43,148 nucleotides of DNA from RBG-16-57-9 sp964462185 (GTDB taxonomy: Archaea > Thermoproteota > Bathyarchaeia > TCS64). The position numbers and the translations under genes are program-made. The notes under the pieces were generated by a model that was not told where the DNA came from, did no database searches, and saw only the letters and a program-made list of their open reading frames with translations. Location: positions 1-43,148 of the forward strand of contig CAYWWV010000008.1 of the NCBI GenBank assembly GCA_964462185.1, in the 5' to 3' direction. Below, piece after piece: positions 32,314 to 40,400 of the stretch (position 1 is its first letter; each line of letters opens with the position of its first letter).

Positions 32314-33069
32314 CTACTCCTTTATCCGCTCTAGCTCGTGGACGTCCACAGCGCCCAGGTACATCTCGTTCAGCAGCGGGTGGTTCAACAGGTCTTGGGC
32401 CTTACCCTCGAAGGTAAACCTGCCCCCCCTCATCATGTAGGCGTAGTCGCCCACGGCGAGGGCTCTCCGGGCCCGCTGCTCCACCAGGACAACCGGTAGA
32501 CCCGTGGTGTCCGCCATCTCCTTGAGCTGCTTCATAACGTCGTTTACCAGCTTAGGCATGAGTCCAGCCGTGGGCTCGTCCACCATCATGATCTTGGGGT
32601 CCCTCATCAACACCATGGCCTCGGCCAGCATCTGCCGCTCCCCCCCGCTGAGGGTCCCCGCCTGCCGGTTCATAAAGCCCTTGAGGACGGGGAAGAGGTT
32701 GGTGACGAACTCCAGCTTGTCCTGGATGACATCGGGGTCGCTCTGGGTGTAAGCCGCCATCTTAAGGTTCTCGTCCACCCTGAGGTTGCTGAAGATGTTC
32801 CCCACCTGGGGCATGTAACCGATGCCAACCCTAGTCCTCTCGTAGGGCTGGAGATGGGTGACGTTCTGGCCCTCGAAAATAACATCGCCGCTGTAGACGG
32901 TGGCCAACCCCATGATGGCCTTCAAAAGGGTTGTCTTACCCACCCCGTTGGGCCCCACGATGACGGTTACCTCCCCGTCGGGGACCTTGAAGTCCAGGTC
33001 GTATATCACGTGTATGGGCCCATAGCCCACGTTGAGTTTCTTGGTCTCCAAAATGTATTTGCTGCCCAT
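32314..33069 (-). CDS. livF: Branched-chain amino acid-type ABC transporter ATPase LivF
   Basis: The 251-aa ATPase has Walker A VGPNGVGKTT, signature TLSGGERQM, Walker B IMMVDEPTAGL and VVLVEQRARRAL, all in the LivF form. The pairing with LivG, two permeases and a periplasmic-type binding protein defines a HAAT uptake system; branched-chain amino acids are the usual cargo but others (urea, amides) are known. ATG 33069 is preferred over GTG 33078 because GGTGA lies five bases before it; either way it abuts or overlaps the livG stop. A T-run follows the gene. Confidence 0.93.
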   Translation of the reverse strand: MGSKYILETKKLNVGYGPIHVIYDLDFKVPDGEVTVIVGPNGVGKTTLLKAIMGLATVYSGDVIFEGQNVTHLQPYERTRVGIGYMPQVGNIFSNLRVDENLKMAAYTQSDPDVIQDKLEFVTNLFPVLKGFMNRQAGTLSGGERQMLAEAMVLMRDPKIMMVDEPTAGLMPKLVNDVMKQLKEMADTTGLPVVLVEQRARRALAVGDYAYMMRGGRFTFEGKAQDLLNHPLLNEMYLGAVDVHELERIKE

Positions 33070-33070
33070 C

Positions 33071-33829
33071 TTACTCACCCAAGTATGACTTTATCACCCG
33101 CTCGTCCTCGAAGACCTCCTCCGCCGTGCCCTCCGTCACAAGTTTGCCGCGGTCCATGGCGAAGACGTGGTCGGCGTACTGGGCGGCCACCTCGAGGCGG
33201 TGCTCGATGACCAGGAAGGTGATGCCCAGCTCATCCCTGAGCCGAAGCACGTGGCTGAAGATCTGGTGGCAGAGCACGGGGTCGATGCTCCCCACAGGCT
33301 CATCCAACAAAATCGTCTCGGCCCCAGACATCAAAGCCCTCCCGATCTCCAGGAGCTTCAACTCCCCACCGCTGAGCGTGTTAGCCGGCTTGTTCCAGAC
33401 ATGTTTAAGACCCAGAACCCTGAGAAGCTCACTAGCCCGCCTAACAGCGCTAATCTCGCTGTCGATCCAAGTAGGCTTGAAGAGGGATAGGGCTATGTTC
33501 TCCCCCGCGTTGTTGGGGAGGGCCACCAGCATGTTCTCCAGGGTGGTGAGGCTGAGGAAGGGAGAAGCAATCTGGAAGGTCCGCACCAATCCCCGCCTGG
33601 CAATCTTGTACATTTCCTCGCTTGTGATGTCAGCATCGCGGTAATAGATCTTCCCCTTCTCAGGGACATAGACGCCTGAGATACAGTTAACCAAGGTGGA
33701 CTTACCACACCCGTTGGGGCCCACCAAGAGGTAGATGCCCCCCTCCTTCAGACTGAAACTCACACCGTTATTGGCAGCGAACTTGCCAAAGTACTTGTGA
33801 ACATTATCGATTACCAGTACTTCAGACAT
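33071..33829 (-). CDS. livG: Branched-chain amino acid-type ABC transporter ATPase LivG
   Basis: The 252-aa ATPase has Walker A VGPNGCGKST, signature TLSGGELKLLEIGRAL, Walker B TILLDEPVGSIDP and switch FLVIEHRLEVAAQYADHVFAMDRG. ARRGLVRTFQIASPF is the LivG hallmark. In LivG the Walker B segment is usually EPxAGxNP; here Val-Gly-Ser-Ile-Asp replaces it, a small change near the D-loop. ATG 33829 is preferred; a TTG at 33838 is possible. ATTATTTAAAG about 35-45 bases upstream is a likely TATA box, separate from the terminator of the binding-protein gene. Confidence 0.93.
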   Translation of the reverse strand: MSEVLVIDNVHKYFGKFAANNGVSFSLKEGGIYLLVGPNGCGKSTLVNCISGVYVPEKGKIYYRDADITSEEMYKIARRGLVRTFQIASPFLSLTTLENMLVALPNNAGENIALSLFKPTWIDSEISAVRRASELLRVLGLKHVWNKPANTLSGGELKLLEIGRALMSGAETILLDEPVGSIDPVLCHQIFSHVLRLRDELGITFLVIEHRLEVAAQYADHVFAMDRGKLVTEGTAEEVFEDERVIKSYLGE

Positions 33830-33958
33830 ATGGCTCAACTAACCTTATAGCACCCAGACTTTCTTTAAATAATTTTGCTGGGAAACCTGGAAACCCCCCA
33901 CAAAAAAACTCCCTAAACACCGCAACCCCTCTCTAAGTAGAGGTAAAAGTTGAAACCC

Positions 33959-33965
33959 AAAAAAA
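33959..33965 (-). terminator. T-run terminator after the binding-protein gene
   Basis: TTTTTTT on the minus strand, 20 bases past the stop at 33985. A second seven-T run lies at 33902-33908. Both are good archaeal termination signals and isolate this gene from livG. Confidence 0.55.
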
Positions 33966-33984
33966 GTGTTGAAACTAAGAGTGC

Positions 33985-35281
33985 TTAAGGCCCGATGGGA
34001 ACGTAGCCAATCTCAGAGGTGTACCAGGTGACCTCCCCCGTGATGCCGTCGTATAGGCCGGCAACGTAGGGCTTGCAGACGTCACCCTCATACCTGTAGC
34101 TCCAGATCTGGTAGTTGCTTCCATACCTGTCCCCAGCCTCGTTCAACCTGTTCCAGCCGCTGGCGCCGAAGTTGTTGTAGGCCGTTTGGTGCTGGAGGGG
34201 TATGAGGACGGTTGCATCGGTGCTCTGGCAGTTCAGGATGCTCTCCACCAGAACCCAGCCGATGTCGTATGTGCAGGCAGAATAGTATCCGTAGGGCTGG
34301 CTCACCAACTGGTAGTACCTCTCGTAGAGATTGTTGAACTTCTCCGACTCGGCGGGCGCCGCATAAGTGCTGTAAAGCCTCAAGTGGACGCTCTGCTCTG
34401 GGGCGTCGTCACAGTGCTGCTGCACCATGCATGTCCCATCGCTGCCGAACCAGGTTAGATCGTAGATAGTAGAGTAGTCCTGGGCCTGGGTGACTATGAC
34501 CACGCTCTCGCTGAAGGCGATGAGCTCCACAGCCACACGCTCGGGGCCGTACTCCTCCACAGCCTGTAGGACCACATCCTCCGCCGTCTGCAGGTAGTTG
34601 CTGAACTCTGTGACCTCGCCGGCATACCTGATCTTCTCCAGGATTACGCCGCCCTTCTCAGTGAAGGCGGGCTCCAAATAGTTGTATATGCCGTCAGCCC
34701 AGGCGTCCCCGCGCTGGATCACGATAACTGCTTTTACGCCATGGCTCCAAAGCATCTCGGCGATTGCAGGGGCCTGGATGGTGTCGTCGGGGCACATCCT
34801 GTAGAGGTTGTCGCCGGGTATGGCCAGCAGGGGGCTGGTAGAGGACGCGCTCCACATGAGCATGTCGTTGTCGTTGCAGTAGCTGAGGGCTGCCTGGGCC
34901 TGGCTGGACCAGCCTCCCCCTATGAAGACGTTAACGCCCATGGACTTGAAGCCCTGGACCTTCTCCAGGTGGACGGCTGCCTGGCCAGTAGCATCGTCGA
35001 TGAGAAACTCGAAGGACACATCCAAGCCGAGCTTCTCAGCGTAGTCGTTGTAGTCAGGCTCCATGATCTCCTGGATGTGGGGGACAGCGGTCTCCAGGGA
35101 AGTGGTTTGCTGGGCAATGTATCCCAGCTGGACGGTCTTACCCTCGAGGGGCGCCGCCACCACCTCAACGGTCCCGGTTTCACCCCCCTCTCCACCGGAG
35201 GGAGCCAAGAAGTAGCCGGCTCCAGCGCCGACCACAAGCCCAACAACCAGCAGGCACTATGGCTACTGTGTTACCTTTCAT
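33985..35281 (-). CDS. HAAT-type substrate-binding protein (LivJ/K-like) with an apparent frameshift in its signal/anchor
   Basis: The main frame (to at least 35235) is a type I periplasmic binding fold: VQLGYIAQQTTS, AAVHLEKVQGFKSMGVNVFIGGGWSSQAQAALSY, YRMCPDDTIQAPAIAEMLW, VIQRGDAWADGIYNYLEPAF and FSESVVIVTQA. It would capture amino acids outside the cell for LivHMGF. The N-terminus is odd: ATG 35281 gives MKGNTVAIV, but the hydrophobic CLLVVGLVVGAGAGYFLAP that should follow is in another frame with TAG before it at 35257-35259. One extra or two missing bases near 35255 explain this. Either an assembly error or a real mutation; without the anchor a GTG 35235 start would leave a short, poorly exported protein. 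Confidence 0.85.
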
Positions 35282-35329
35282 TTCCAAGTCTTGCTTCACC
35301 TTAGGTTTGTCGCGCGGAAGAGAATACCC

Positions 35330-35345
35330 CGCATAAATTATTTAA
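35330..35345 (-). promoter_or_regulatory. TATA box of the binding-protein gene
   Basis: On the minus strand CCTTAAATAATTTATG lies about 50-65 bases before ATG 35281, in an AT-rich island that also serves the divergent livH gene. It suggests a short leader with GGTGA about 15 bases before the ATG. Confidence 0.45.
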
Positions 35346-35486
35346 GGTTTTTATCGAAGGTTTCAACGAGCTTTCAGCCACTTTTTAACGGTTTTCGAAA
35401 CCAGGGGGAGAAGGGGGTAAGGGTTTGCGCCTCTCCATGCAAAGTATTATTAAGTTTAAGGGTGAAAAGGCTGATGGGTTTACGCT

Positions 35487-36446
35487 ATGTTAATCCCTGC
35501 AATATGGATGGCAGCGTTGGTCTTCGCATCGGAGCTAACGCTGCTAAGCATCGGCTTCACACTGACATATCTAACGGCGAAGGTACCCAACTTCGCACAC
35601 GGGACATACGCGGGAATAGGCATCTACGTGAGCTACACATTCGCAAAGATCATGAAGCTCTCGCCCTACTACGGCTTCCCAGTGGCATTCATCGTCGGCG
35701 GCATCATCAGCGTCATAATCTACAGGCTAATCATCGCCGTACTAACCAATATGGGAGGCGGAGCCATAGTGCTCACCATCAGCACTCTAGCCATACAGAT
35801 ATTCCTCACGGCCTTCATCCAGATCTATGCGTACTGGCTCAGGGACAGGTACAGCACCTATGCCATGGTCTTCCTACTAAAGGAGAACGACTTCAAGATT
35901 GGAGGGTTCCCCGGCATCTTCGTGGTCTCACTCACCCTAACCATATCCATGGTGTTACTGCTTCACTATATGCTAACCAGGACCAGGGTGGGGGTGGCCA
36001 TGAGGGCCACGGCCGAGGACCCTGAACTCGCGTCAGTCCTGGGCATTAACATCCACCAGATACAGTTGTTCAGCTGGTTCCTGACGGGGGGACTCGCTTG
36101 CCTTGCTGGCGCCATGATCCCCATGTGGTTCCAAAGCACCCCACAGTCCGGCGCCATGATCATCACAAGCATCATGGCCGGTAGTCTGCTAGGGGGCTTC
36201 AACAGCATCTATGGGAGCGTCATCGGCGGAGCCATCGTGGGTATGTCGGAGATCCTTCTGACTACTTGGGGGCAGGCTCTCATCGGAGTATGGGTGGGCG
36301 AGTATAGGCCTCTCGTCCCCATGATTTTCCTGGTCTCGGTTCTGCTGATAGAGCCGGAGGGACTCCAGGGGGCATGGAATAAGTTCATGGCCTCGGAGGC
36401 GGGGGAGAGGCTGGCTAGATCCCTAGGTCTATTAAAGGAGGAGTAG
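35487..36446 (+). CDS. livH: Branched-chain amino acid-type ABC transporter permease LivH
   Basis: The 319-aa membrane protein has about eight hydrophobic segments. The conserved N-terminal VPNFAHGTYAGIGIYVSY motif is the LivH form (normally NFAHGxxxMxG), and MRATAEDPELASVLGINIHQIQLFSWFLTGGLACLAGAM is the EAA-type loop that contacts the ATPases. It is divergent from the binding-protein gene and heads an operon with livM and a 52-aa protein. ATG 35487 is the first start after an in-frame stop at 35472. TTATTAAGTTT at about 35443-35453 is the TATA box. Confidence 0.93.
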   Translation: MLIPAIWMAALVFASELTLLSIGFTLTYLTAKVPNFAHGTYAGIGIYVSYTFAKIMKLSPYYGFPVAFIVGGIISVIIYRLIIAVLTNMGGGAIVLTISTLAIQIFLTAFIQIYAYWLRDRYSTYAMVFLLKENDFKIGGFPGIFVVSLTLTISMVLLLHYMLTRTRVGVAMRATAEDPELASVLGINIHQIQLFSWFLTGGLACLAGAMIPMWFQSTPQSGAMIITSIMAGSLLGGFNSIYGSVIGGAIVGMSEILLTTWGQALIGVWVGEYRPLVPMIFLVSVLLIEPEGLQGAWNKFMASEAGERLARSLGLLKEE

Positions 36447-36448
36447 AG

Positions 36449-37660
36449 ATGCTGCAAAACGTCGCACTCGGACTTTTGGCTAGCGGAGTGGCCGTGGAAG
36501 GCTCAGCTAGGCTAATCGTTGACATCGCCATGTACTTCGGGCTCTTCGTCATTGTGGCCATGGCCCTCAACTTCCAGTACGGGAACGCCGGCATCCCCAA
36601 CATGGGGTGCGCCGTACAGGTCATCGTGGGGGGCTTCACCGTAAGCGCAATAACGACTAGGCTTATCTTCACCATGGTCGAGGCGGCCGGGGTGGAGTTG
36701 AAGCCTTGGGCCTCAGACTTCGACTGGACCTACAACAACCCTGTTAACGTCAAACTCTGCAACGCCTACATCGCCGACCACCCCATGTTCGGCTGGTCCA
36801 TGCTTCTATTCAGCCTAGCGGTTTCGGTGCTCCTGGGGGCGGTCATAGGATGGGTCATCAGCCTACCGGCCATCAGGCTCAGGGCAACCTACCTGATGAT
36901 CGTGCTCATCACCATGGCCGACGCCTCCCAGATCTTCGGCAGGAACATCCCCGCCATCAGCGGGGGAACCCTGGGGATGTTCATCCCAAACATCTTCGAA
37001 TGGTACCCTGGCGACAGAACGGTGCTTACAGCAGTCATAACCCTCTTGCTTGGACTCATCAGCTTCTTCATCTTCAGGACCATGTTGAACAGCCCCTATG
37101 GGCGGCTCATGAGGGCCATCAGGGACAACGAGGTCACGGTGAGCAGCGTAGGTAAAAACGTGGTGGGCATCAGGAGGAACATCCTAATGTTCGCCAGCGG
37201 CATCACCGCGCTGAGTGGAGCCCTTCTAGCGTTCTACTTCAGCTTCGTGGTGGAGACCAACTACCAGCGAGCCTTCTGGACCTACTGGCCCTGGCTCATG
37301 CTCATCCTAGGGGGCCCCGGCAACAACGCCGGAACCTTCCTGGGATGCGCCCTCATCGTTGCCATGCGGAGGATCATCATCGTCAACAAGTGGTTCCTCC
37401 AGTCCATATTCTTCTTCCCCATCGCCTACTTCGAGTCGGTTCTCCTGGGAGTGCTTCTCATCTTGGTGATCATCTTCCGCCCCAACGGGTTGATCCCCCA
37501 GAAGCTGCTATACATCCCAGGTGTTAACTACACCAGGTTGGTGGCGGAGGAGGTGGAGGTCGACTGGAGAGGCACCACCGATGTGGACCGTGAGTTCTCC
37601 GCTGGAATCAAGGGCGTGTTCAACGTCCTGGGCAGAAAGAACAAGGGGGGCAAGAAGTGA
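36449..37660 (+). CDS. livM: Branched-chain amino acid-type ABC transporter permease LivM
   Basis: The 403-aa permease begins two bases after livH stops, with a clear GGAGGAG ribosome-binding site. It has about ten hydrophobic segments. Family marks are ALNFQYGNAGIPNMG, ISLPAIRLRATYLMIVLI, and the loop MRAIRDNEVTVSSVGKNVVGIRRNILMFASGITALSGALLAF. A hydrophilic insert at about 68-105, facing outward, and a C-terminal soluble tail of about 45 residues after IFRPNGLIPQKLL are longer than usual. Its stop overlaps the GTG of a small membrane protein gene. Confidence 0.92.
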   Translation: MLQNVALGLLASGVAVEGSARLIVDIAMYFGLFVIVAMALNFQYGNAGIPNMGCAVQVIVGGFTVSAITTRLIFTMVEAAGVELKPWASDFDWTYNNPVNVKLCNAYIADHPMFGWSMLLFSLAVSVLLGAVIGWVISLPAIRLRATYLMIVLITMADASQIFGRNIPAISGGTLGMFIPNIFEWYPGDRTVLTAVITLLLGLISFFIFRTMLNSPYGRLMRAIRDNEVTVSSVGKNVVGIRRNILMFASGITALSGALLAFYFSFVVETNYQRAFWTYWPWLMLILGGPGNNAGTFLGCALIVAMRRIIIVNKWFLQSIFFFPIAYFESVLLGVLLILVIIFRPNGLIPQKLLYIPGVNYTRLVAEEVEVDWRGTTDVDREFSAGIKGVFNVLGRKNKGGKK

Positions 37661-37815
37661 ACTGGGACACCATACTCTTCTGGTTGATGATCGCCATCTG
37701 GGTAATCATGCCTGCCTTCATCGTATACGAGGAGATCCAGGAGCGGAAAGCGCTTAAGGAGGCCCAGGAAGCAGCCCAGCAGCTAGAAGCCGAGCACAAA
37801 GAAAAATCGAGATAA
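37657..37815 (+). CDS. Small single-span membrane protein in the liv operon, 52 aa
   Basis: This gene starts at GTG 37657, overlapping the livM stop (GTGA), with GGGGGG 8-13 bases before. It encodes a hydrophobic helix at residues 4-23 (TILFWLMIAIWVIMPAFIVY) followed by a charged, probably helical tail (EEIQERKALKEAQEAAQQLEAE). The overlap and the ribosome-binding site make it likely to be translated. Such a protein could be an accessory subunit or assembly factor of the permeases. I do not recognise the family. Confidence 0.7.
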   Translation: MNWDTILFWLMIAIWVIMPAFIVYEEIQERKALKEAQEAAQQLEAEHKEKSR

Positions 37816-37853
37816 TCTCCCTTTCTCTTATTTTTAATGAAAAAAGAGTTGGT

Positions 37854-38222
37854 TTACTCAGTGGTAATAGTGTAGAGCACACCCACCTTGGCGAGGGCTT
37901 CATCAATCTTCTCGATGAGTTCCTGCACCTGGTCGAGGTTGGGCTTCTCGCTCCACTCGAAGACGAAGTCGTACTCGCCCAGAGTCATCGAGGCGTCGCT
38001 GATTATCTTCTCAGGCTCGTAGCAGTCCTGGTAGGTCTTCTGGAGGTTCTTGAGGTAGCTCTCCCAGTCGTTACGATCACTCTGCAACCGGGTGGGGTAG
38101 GGTATGCACTTGTGGCTGAACTTCAAGCGGGTCTTGTTGGACATCTCCACCGCCACCCCCTCCAGGGTCCTGATGGCCTTCAACAGGGGTGGACCGTAGA
38201 TTCGCACATAGCTTTTAACCAT
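37854..38222 (-). CDS. Hypothetical protein, 122 aa
   Basis: I do not recognise this family. The protein begins VKSYVRIYGPPLLKAIRTLEGVAVEMS and has strands and helices without membrane segments. There are two Cys and a C-terminal amphipathic helix (LDQVQELIEKIDEALAKVG). A good TTTATA box about 31-36 bases upstream (38253-38258) suggests its own promoter behind nop10. The compact alternating pattern and its promoter support a real gene. It is convergent with the liv operon. Confidence 0.7.
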   Translation of the reverse strand: MVKSYVRIYGPPLLKAIRTLEGVAVEMSNKTRLKFSHKCIPYPTRLQSDRNDWESYLKNLQKTYQDCYEPEKIISDASMTLGEYDFVFEWSEKPNLDQVQELIEKIDEALAKVGVLYTITTE

Positions 38223-38264
38223 AGGTTATCGAGTTTTACTGGGGTTTACCACGTATAAAGCCTT

Positions 38265-38447
38265 TTAAAGCTGGGGTTGTTCCCCCTCCTCCGACAGCCT
38301 TCTCATGAGTATCTTGAGTCTCTGGTATTTGTCGTCGGGGCTGTACTTGGCGGGGTGGGGTGAGACGGTGGCTCCCCCGCAGTGGGGGCACGTATCTTTG
38401 AGGGTGTATCTGCGGCAGCTGGTGCATTTTCTGAGGAGCCAGACCAA
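38265..38447 (-). CDS. nop10: H/ACA RNP protein Nop10
   Basis: The 60-aa protein matches Nop10 of archaea: CTSCRRYTLKDTCPHCG holds the four zinc cysteines, and PHPAKYSPDDKYQRLKI is the conserved linker-helix that binds Cbf5. It is part of the H/ACA machinery that makes pseudouridine in rRNA. TTG 38447 is the start, one base after the aIF2-alpha stop, so it is the last gene of the eL42-eS27-aIF2-alpha-Nop10 operon that many archaea share. Confidence 0.95.
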   Translation of the reverse strand: MVWLLRKCTSCRRYTLKDTCPHCGGATVSPHPAKYSPDDKYQRLKILMRRLSEEGEQPQL

Positions 38448-38448
38448 T

Positions 38449-39249
38449 TCAAACCCTCTTGAAGTCGAAGCTCCCCTCCACTCCCCTCCAGGCCTCCCTG
38501 AGGGTGTTTACGGTGGCCTCGAGGGCTTGCTCGGCTTTCTTGTAGTCTTCGGCCTCCAGTTCCAATCGGTATTTGGGGGCGCCCATGGTGGTTATGCGTA
38601 TCTCGGCGCCCATGGAGTGGGCCTTCTGGGCGGCCTGGGCGAAGGCCTCCTTTATCTCCCTAACCCCGTGGTTGCTGAGGGAGGATATCTCCACGATGCC
38701 TTGGACGGTGACGGTTTTGAGCTGAATCTTTTCCCGGGCCAGGTTGGCTATGGCTGAGGCCACCTTGGGGGACAGCCCGGCCTCCAACAGTGCCTCCTCC
38801 CCCCGTTTGGCGGCCTCCTCGAAGCCGGAGAAGAGGCTGCCATACTTCTCCACGAGTTTGAAGGCTTCCCGGTGGTAGAGGTCCTCCAAGTCCATGCCCA
38901 GCTCCTCGGCCACCTGGCCCAGCAGGGCCTCGGCTCGCCGCGCCTTCTTCCACGCCTCCAGCTTCTTGCGGGTCTCGTCCTTGCTGACCCTTCGCAGGCT
39001 GAGGTCTATCTGTCCTTTGCGGGGGTCGGTTCTAAGAACTTGTAGGACTACCTTCTGGTTGGGTCGGACGTGGTTCCTGATGTTTCGCACCCACCTGCTG
39101 CTGATCTCGCTGATGTGCAGCAGGCCCTCCTTTCCTCCGTATTCGTCGAGGGTGACGTAGGCGCCGTAGCTTTCCACCCTTTTCACGGTGGCCACCACCA
39201 GGTCTCCCACCTCCGGCCAGTCAGGTAGTCCAAGGCTCACCTTGTTCAC
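38449..39249 (-). CDS. eif2a: Translation initiation factor aIF2 alpha subunit
   Basis: The 266-aa protein begins NKVSLGLPDWPEVGDLVVATVKRVESYGAYVTLDEYGGKEGLLHISEIS, the S1 domain of IF2-alpha, followed by a helical domain and the C-terminal alpha-beta domain with MGAEIRITTMGAPKYRLELEAEDYKKAEQAL. It is part of the aIF2 trimer that brings Met-tRNA to the ribosome. The start is GTG 39249, overlapping the eS27 stop; the longer frame to 39387 is a shadow of the eS27 gene. Its operon with Nop10 and the two ribosomal proteins fits the archaeal norm. Confidence 0.95.
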   Translation of the reverse strand: MNKVSLGLPDWPEVGDLVVATVKRVESYGAYVTLDEYGGKEGLLHISEISSRWVRNIRNHVRPNQKVVLQVLRTDPRKGQIDLSLRRVSKDETRKKLEAWKKARRAEALLGQVAEELGMDLEDLYHREAFKLVEKYGSLFSGFEEAAKRGEEALLEAGLSPKVASAIANLAREKIQLKTVTVQGIVEISSLSNHGVREIKEAFAQAAQKAHSMGAEIRITTMGAPKYRLELEAEDYKKAEQALEATVNTLREAWRGVEGSFDFKRV

Positions 39250-39443
39250 CCCAGTATGGCTATGATGCTGGCGTTGATCTTGGCTTTGCCCCCTCTGGGC
39301 TCCACCAGGGTCTCGCCGCAGGTGTTGCACTGCACGCGGGTGGAGCTGTGGCTGAAGACCACCTGCTCCGACTCGCAGGAGTGGCATCTAACCCTGAGGA
39401 ATCGGCTTGTGGGTCTGGGGATGAGGTGTTCCCACTCGGCCAT
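39246..39443 (-). CDS. rps27e: Ribosomal protein eS27
   Basis: The 65-aa protein has the eS27 zinc finger: VRCHSCESEQVVFSHSSTRVQCNTCGETLVEP, with two C-x2-C pairs. GGKAKIN near the C-terminus is the conserved tail. It is a small-subunit protein of archaea and eukaryotes. It begins directly after the eL42 stop and its own stop overlaps the GTG of aIF2-alpha. Confidence 0.97.
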   Translation of the reverse strand: MAEWEHLIPRPTSRFLRVRCHSCESEQVVFSHSSTRVQCNTCGETLVEPRGGKAKINASIIAILG

Positions 39444-39719
39444 CTACACCACCTCCAGCTTCTTTAGCCGGATGCCTTTTCTGAGCCTCTTGGTTTGGCA
39501 TTCCTCGCATCGCAGGAGTAGGGTTAGCTTCTTGGTGACCTTTGCTTGGTTGTGTTGCTCGGGGTATTTCTGGCCGCCGTAGCCCTTTTTCCGCTGGGCC
39601 TGCCTCCGCTCCCCCCGTTTGGCGCCCGCCCTCTTCCCAGCCTTGTATATGGAGACTTGGAAGTTGGTGTGGGTCTTGCATTTGGGGCAGTAAGTCCTAA
39701 TGGACTTGGGAATCTTCAT
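39444..39719 (-). CDS. rpl44e: Ribosomal protein eL42 (L44e)
   Basis: The 91-aa protein has the L44e pattern: RTYCPKCKTHTNFQVSIYKAGK at the N-terminus, the basic RRQAQRKKGYGGQKYP centre, and LRCEECQTKRLRKGIRLKKLE with the second zinc pair. It sits at the ribosomal E site. GGTGGAGAAAAGCG precedes the ATG and forms a good ribosome-binding site. It heads the operon with eS27, aIF2-alpha and Nop10. Confidence 0.97.
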   Translation of the reverse strand: MKIPKSIRTYCPKCKTHTNFQVSIYKAGKRAGAKRGERRQAQRKKGYGGQKYPEQHNQAKVTKKLTLLLRCEECQTKRLRKGIRLKKLEVV

Positions 39720-39812
39720 CGCTTTTCTCCACCAGCTATCACATGCCTCCCTTATATGGGTTCACCCAGGAGGCACAGCAGAATATGGTGTGGTTTAGTA
39801 TAAAGGGTGTGG

Positions 39813-40400
39813 TTAGGGGCCTGCCTCCACCAGGACGGCTACACCCCTCTTCACCAGGTTCTCAGCGTTCTTCTTGGGGAGGCTAGCCACATCCTCGGGT
39901 TGGAAGGGCCCGTAGGCCTTCATGTCCACCCCCATGATGGCGGGTAGGGGTTGGAGGAATCGGACTACCACCATCTCTGGTTCCTCGGTCTGGGGCTCCA
40001 CCTGGGGCTGGGACTCCACAGTGGGGGGGCTGGGCGGGGGGGTTCTCCCAGGAGCCTCCCCCGGGCCCCTGCGGTATTCGGAGAGGAGGCCGCGGAGGGT
40101 GCTGTGGAGTCTCTGCTCCTCAGGGGTCATTGCCTGGGCGTCTATTGGGGCTCCATCCAGCTCGCTGTAAACGATCTTGCGTAGCCGGGTCTCCAGGAGC
40201 TCTTGGAACATCTGGTTGGCGAACTCCCTCTCGGTTTTGATGAGGCTGGCCCTTAGGTTGTCCGCCCCTGCGGGGGTCTGGTTTAGCTGGGAGAGGTATT
40301 CCCGCATCTCCCCCAGGAAGCCGTCGGGGATTCCCTGGAGCTCCTCGCTGCCCACCTCCCTCTGCCACGCCTCCACGAGCCTCATATACCGGTCGCTCAA
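39813..40400 (-). CDS. gins51: GINS complex subunit, A-B domain order (Gins51 type)
   Basis: The 195-aa protein has an all-helical A domain (about 5-115, with FANQMFQELLETRLRKIVYSE), a Pro-rich linker (about 117-145) and a C-terminal B domain (VVVRFLQPLPAIMGVDMKAYGPFQPEDVASLP). The A-then-B order is that of archaeal Gins51 and eukaryotic Psf1/Sld5. GINS joins MCM and GAN/Cdc45 in the replicative helicase. TTG 40400 overlaps the primase stop (TTGA) and has GGTGG just upstream, so it is coupled to priS. The open frame to 40919 is only a shadow of priS. Confidence 0.88.
   Translation of the reverse strand: MSDRYMRLVEAWQREVGSEELQGIPDGFLGEMREYLSQLNQTPAGADNLRASLIKTEREFANQMFQELLETRLRKIVYSELDGAPIDAQAMTPEEQRLHSTLRGLLSEYRRGPGEAPGRTPPPSPPTVESQPQVEPQTEEPEMVVVRFLQPLPAIMGVDMKAYGPFQPEDVASLPKKNAENLVKRGVAVLVEAGP

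Noticed and set aside
38223..38264. Possible extra gene between nop10 and the 122-aa gene
   Set aside because: Only 42 bases, holding the TATA box of the 122-aa gene.
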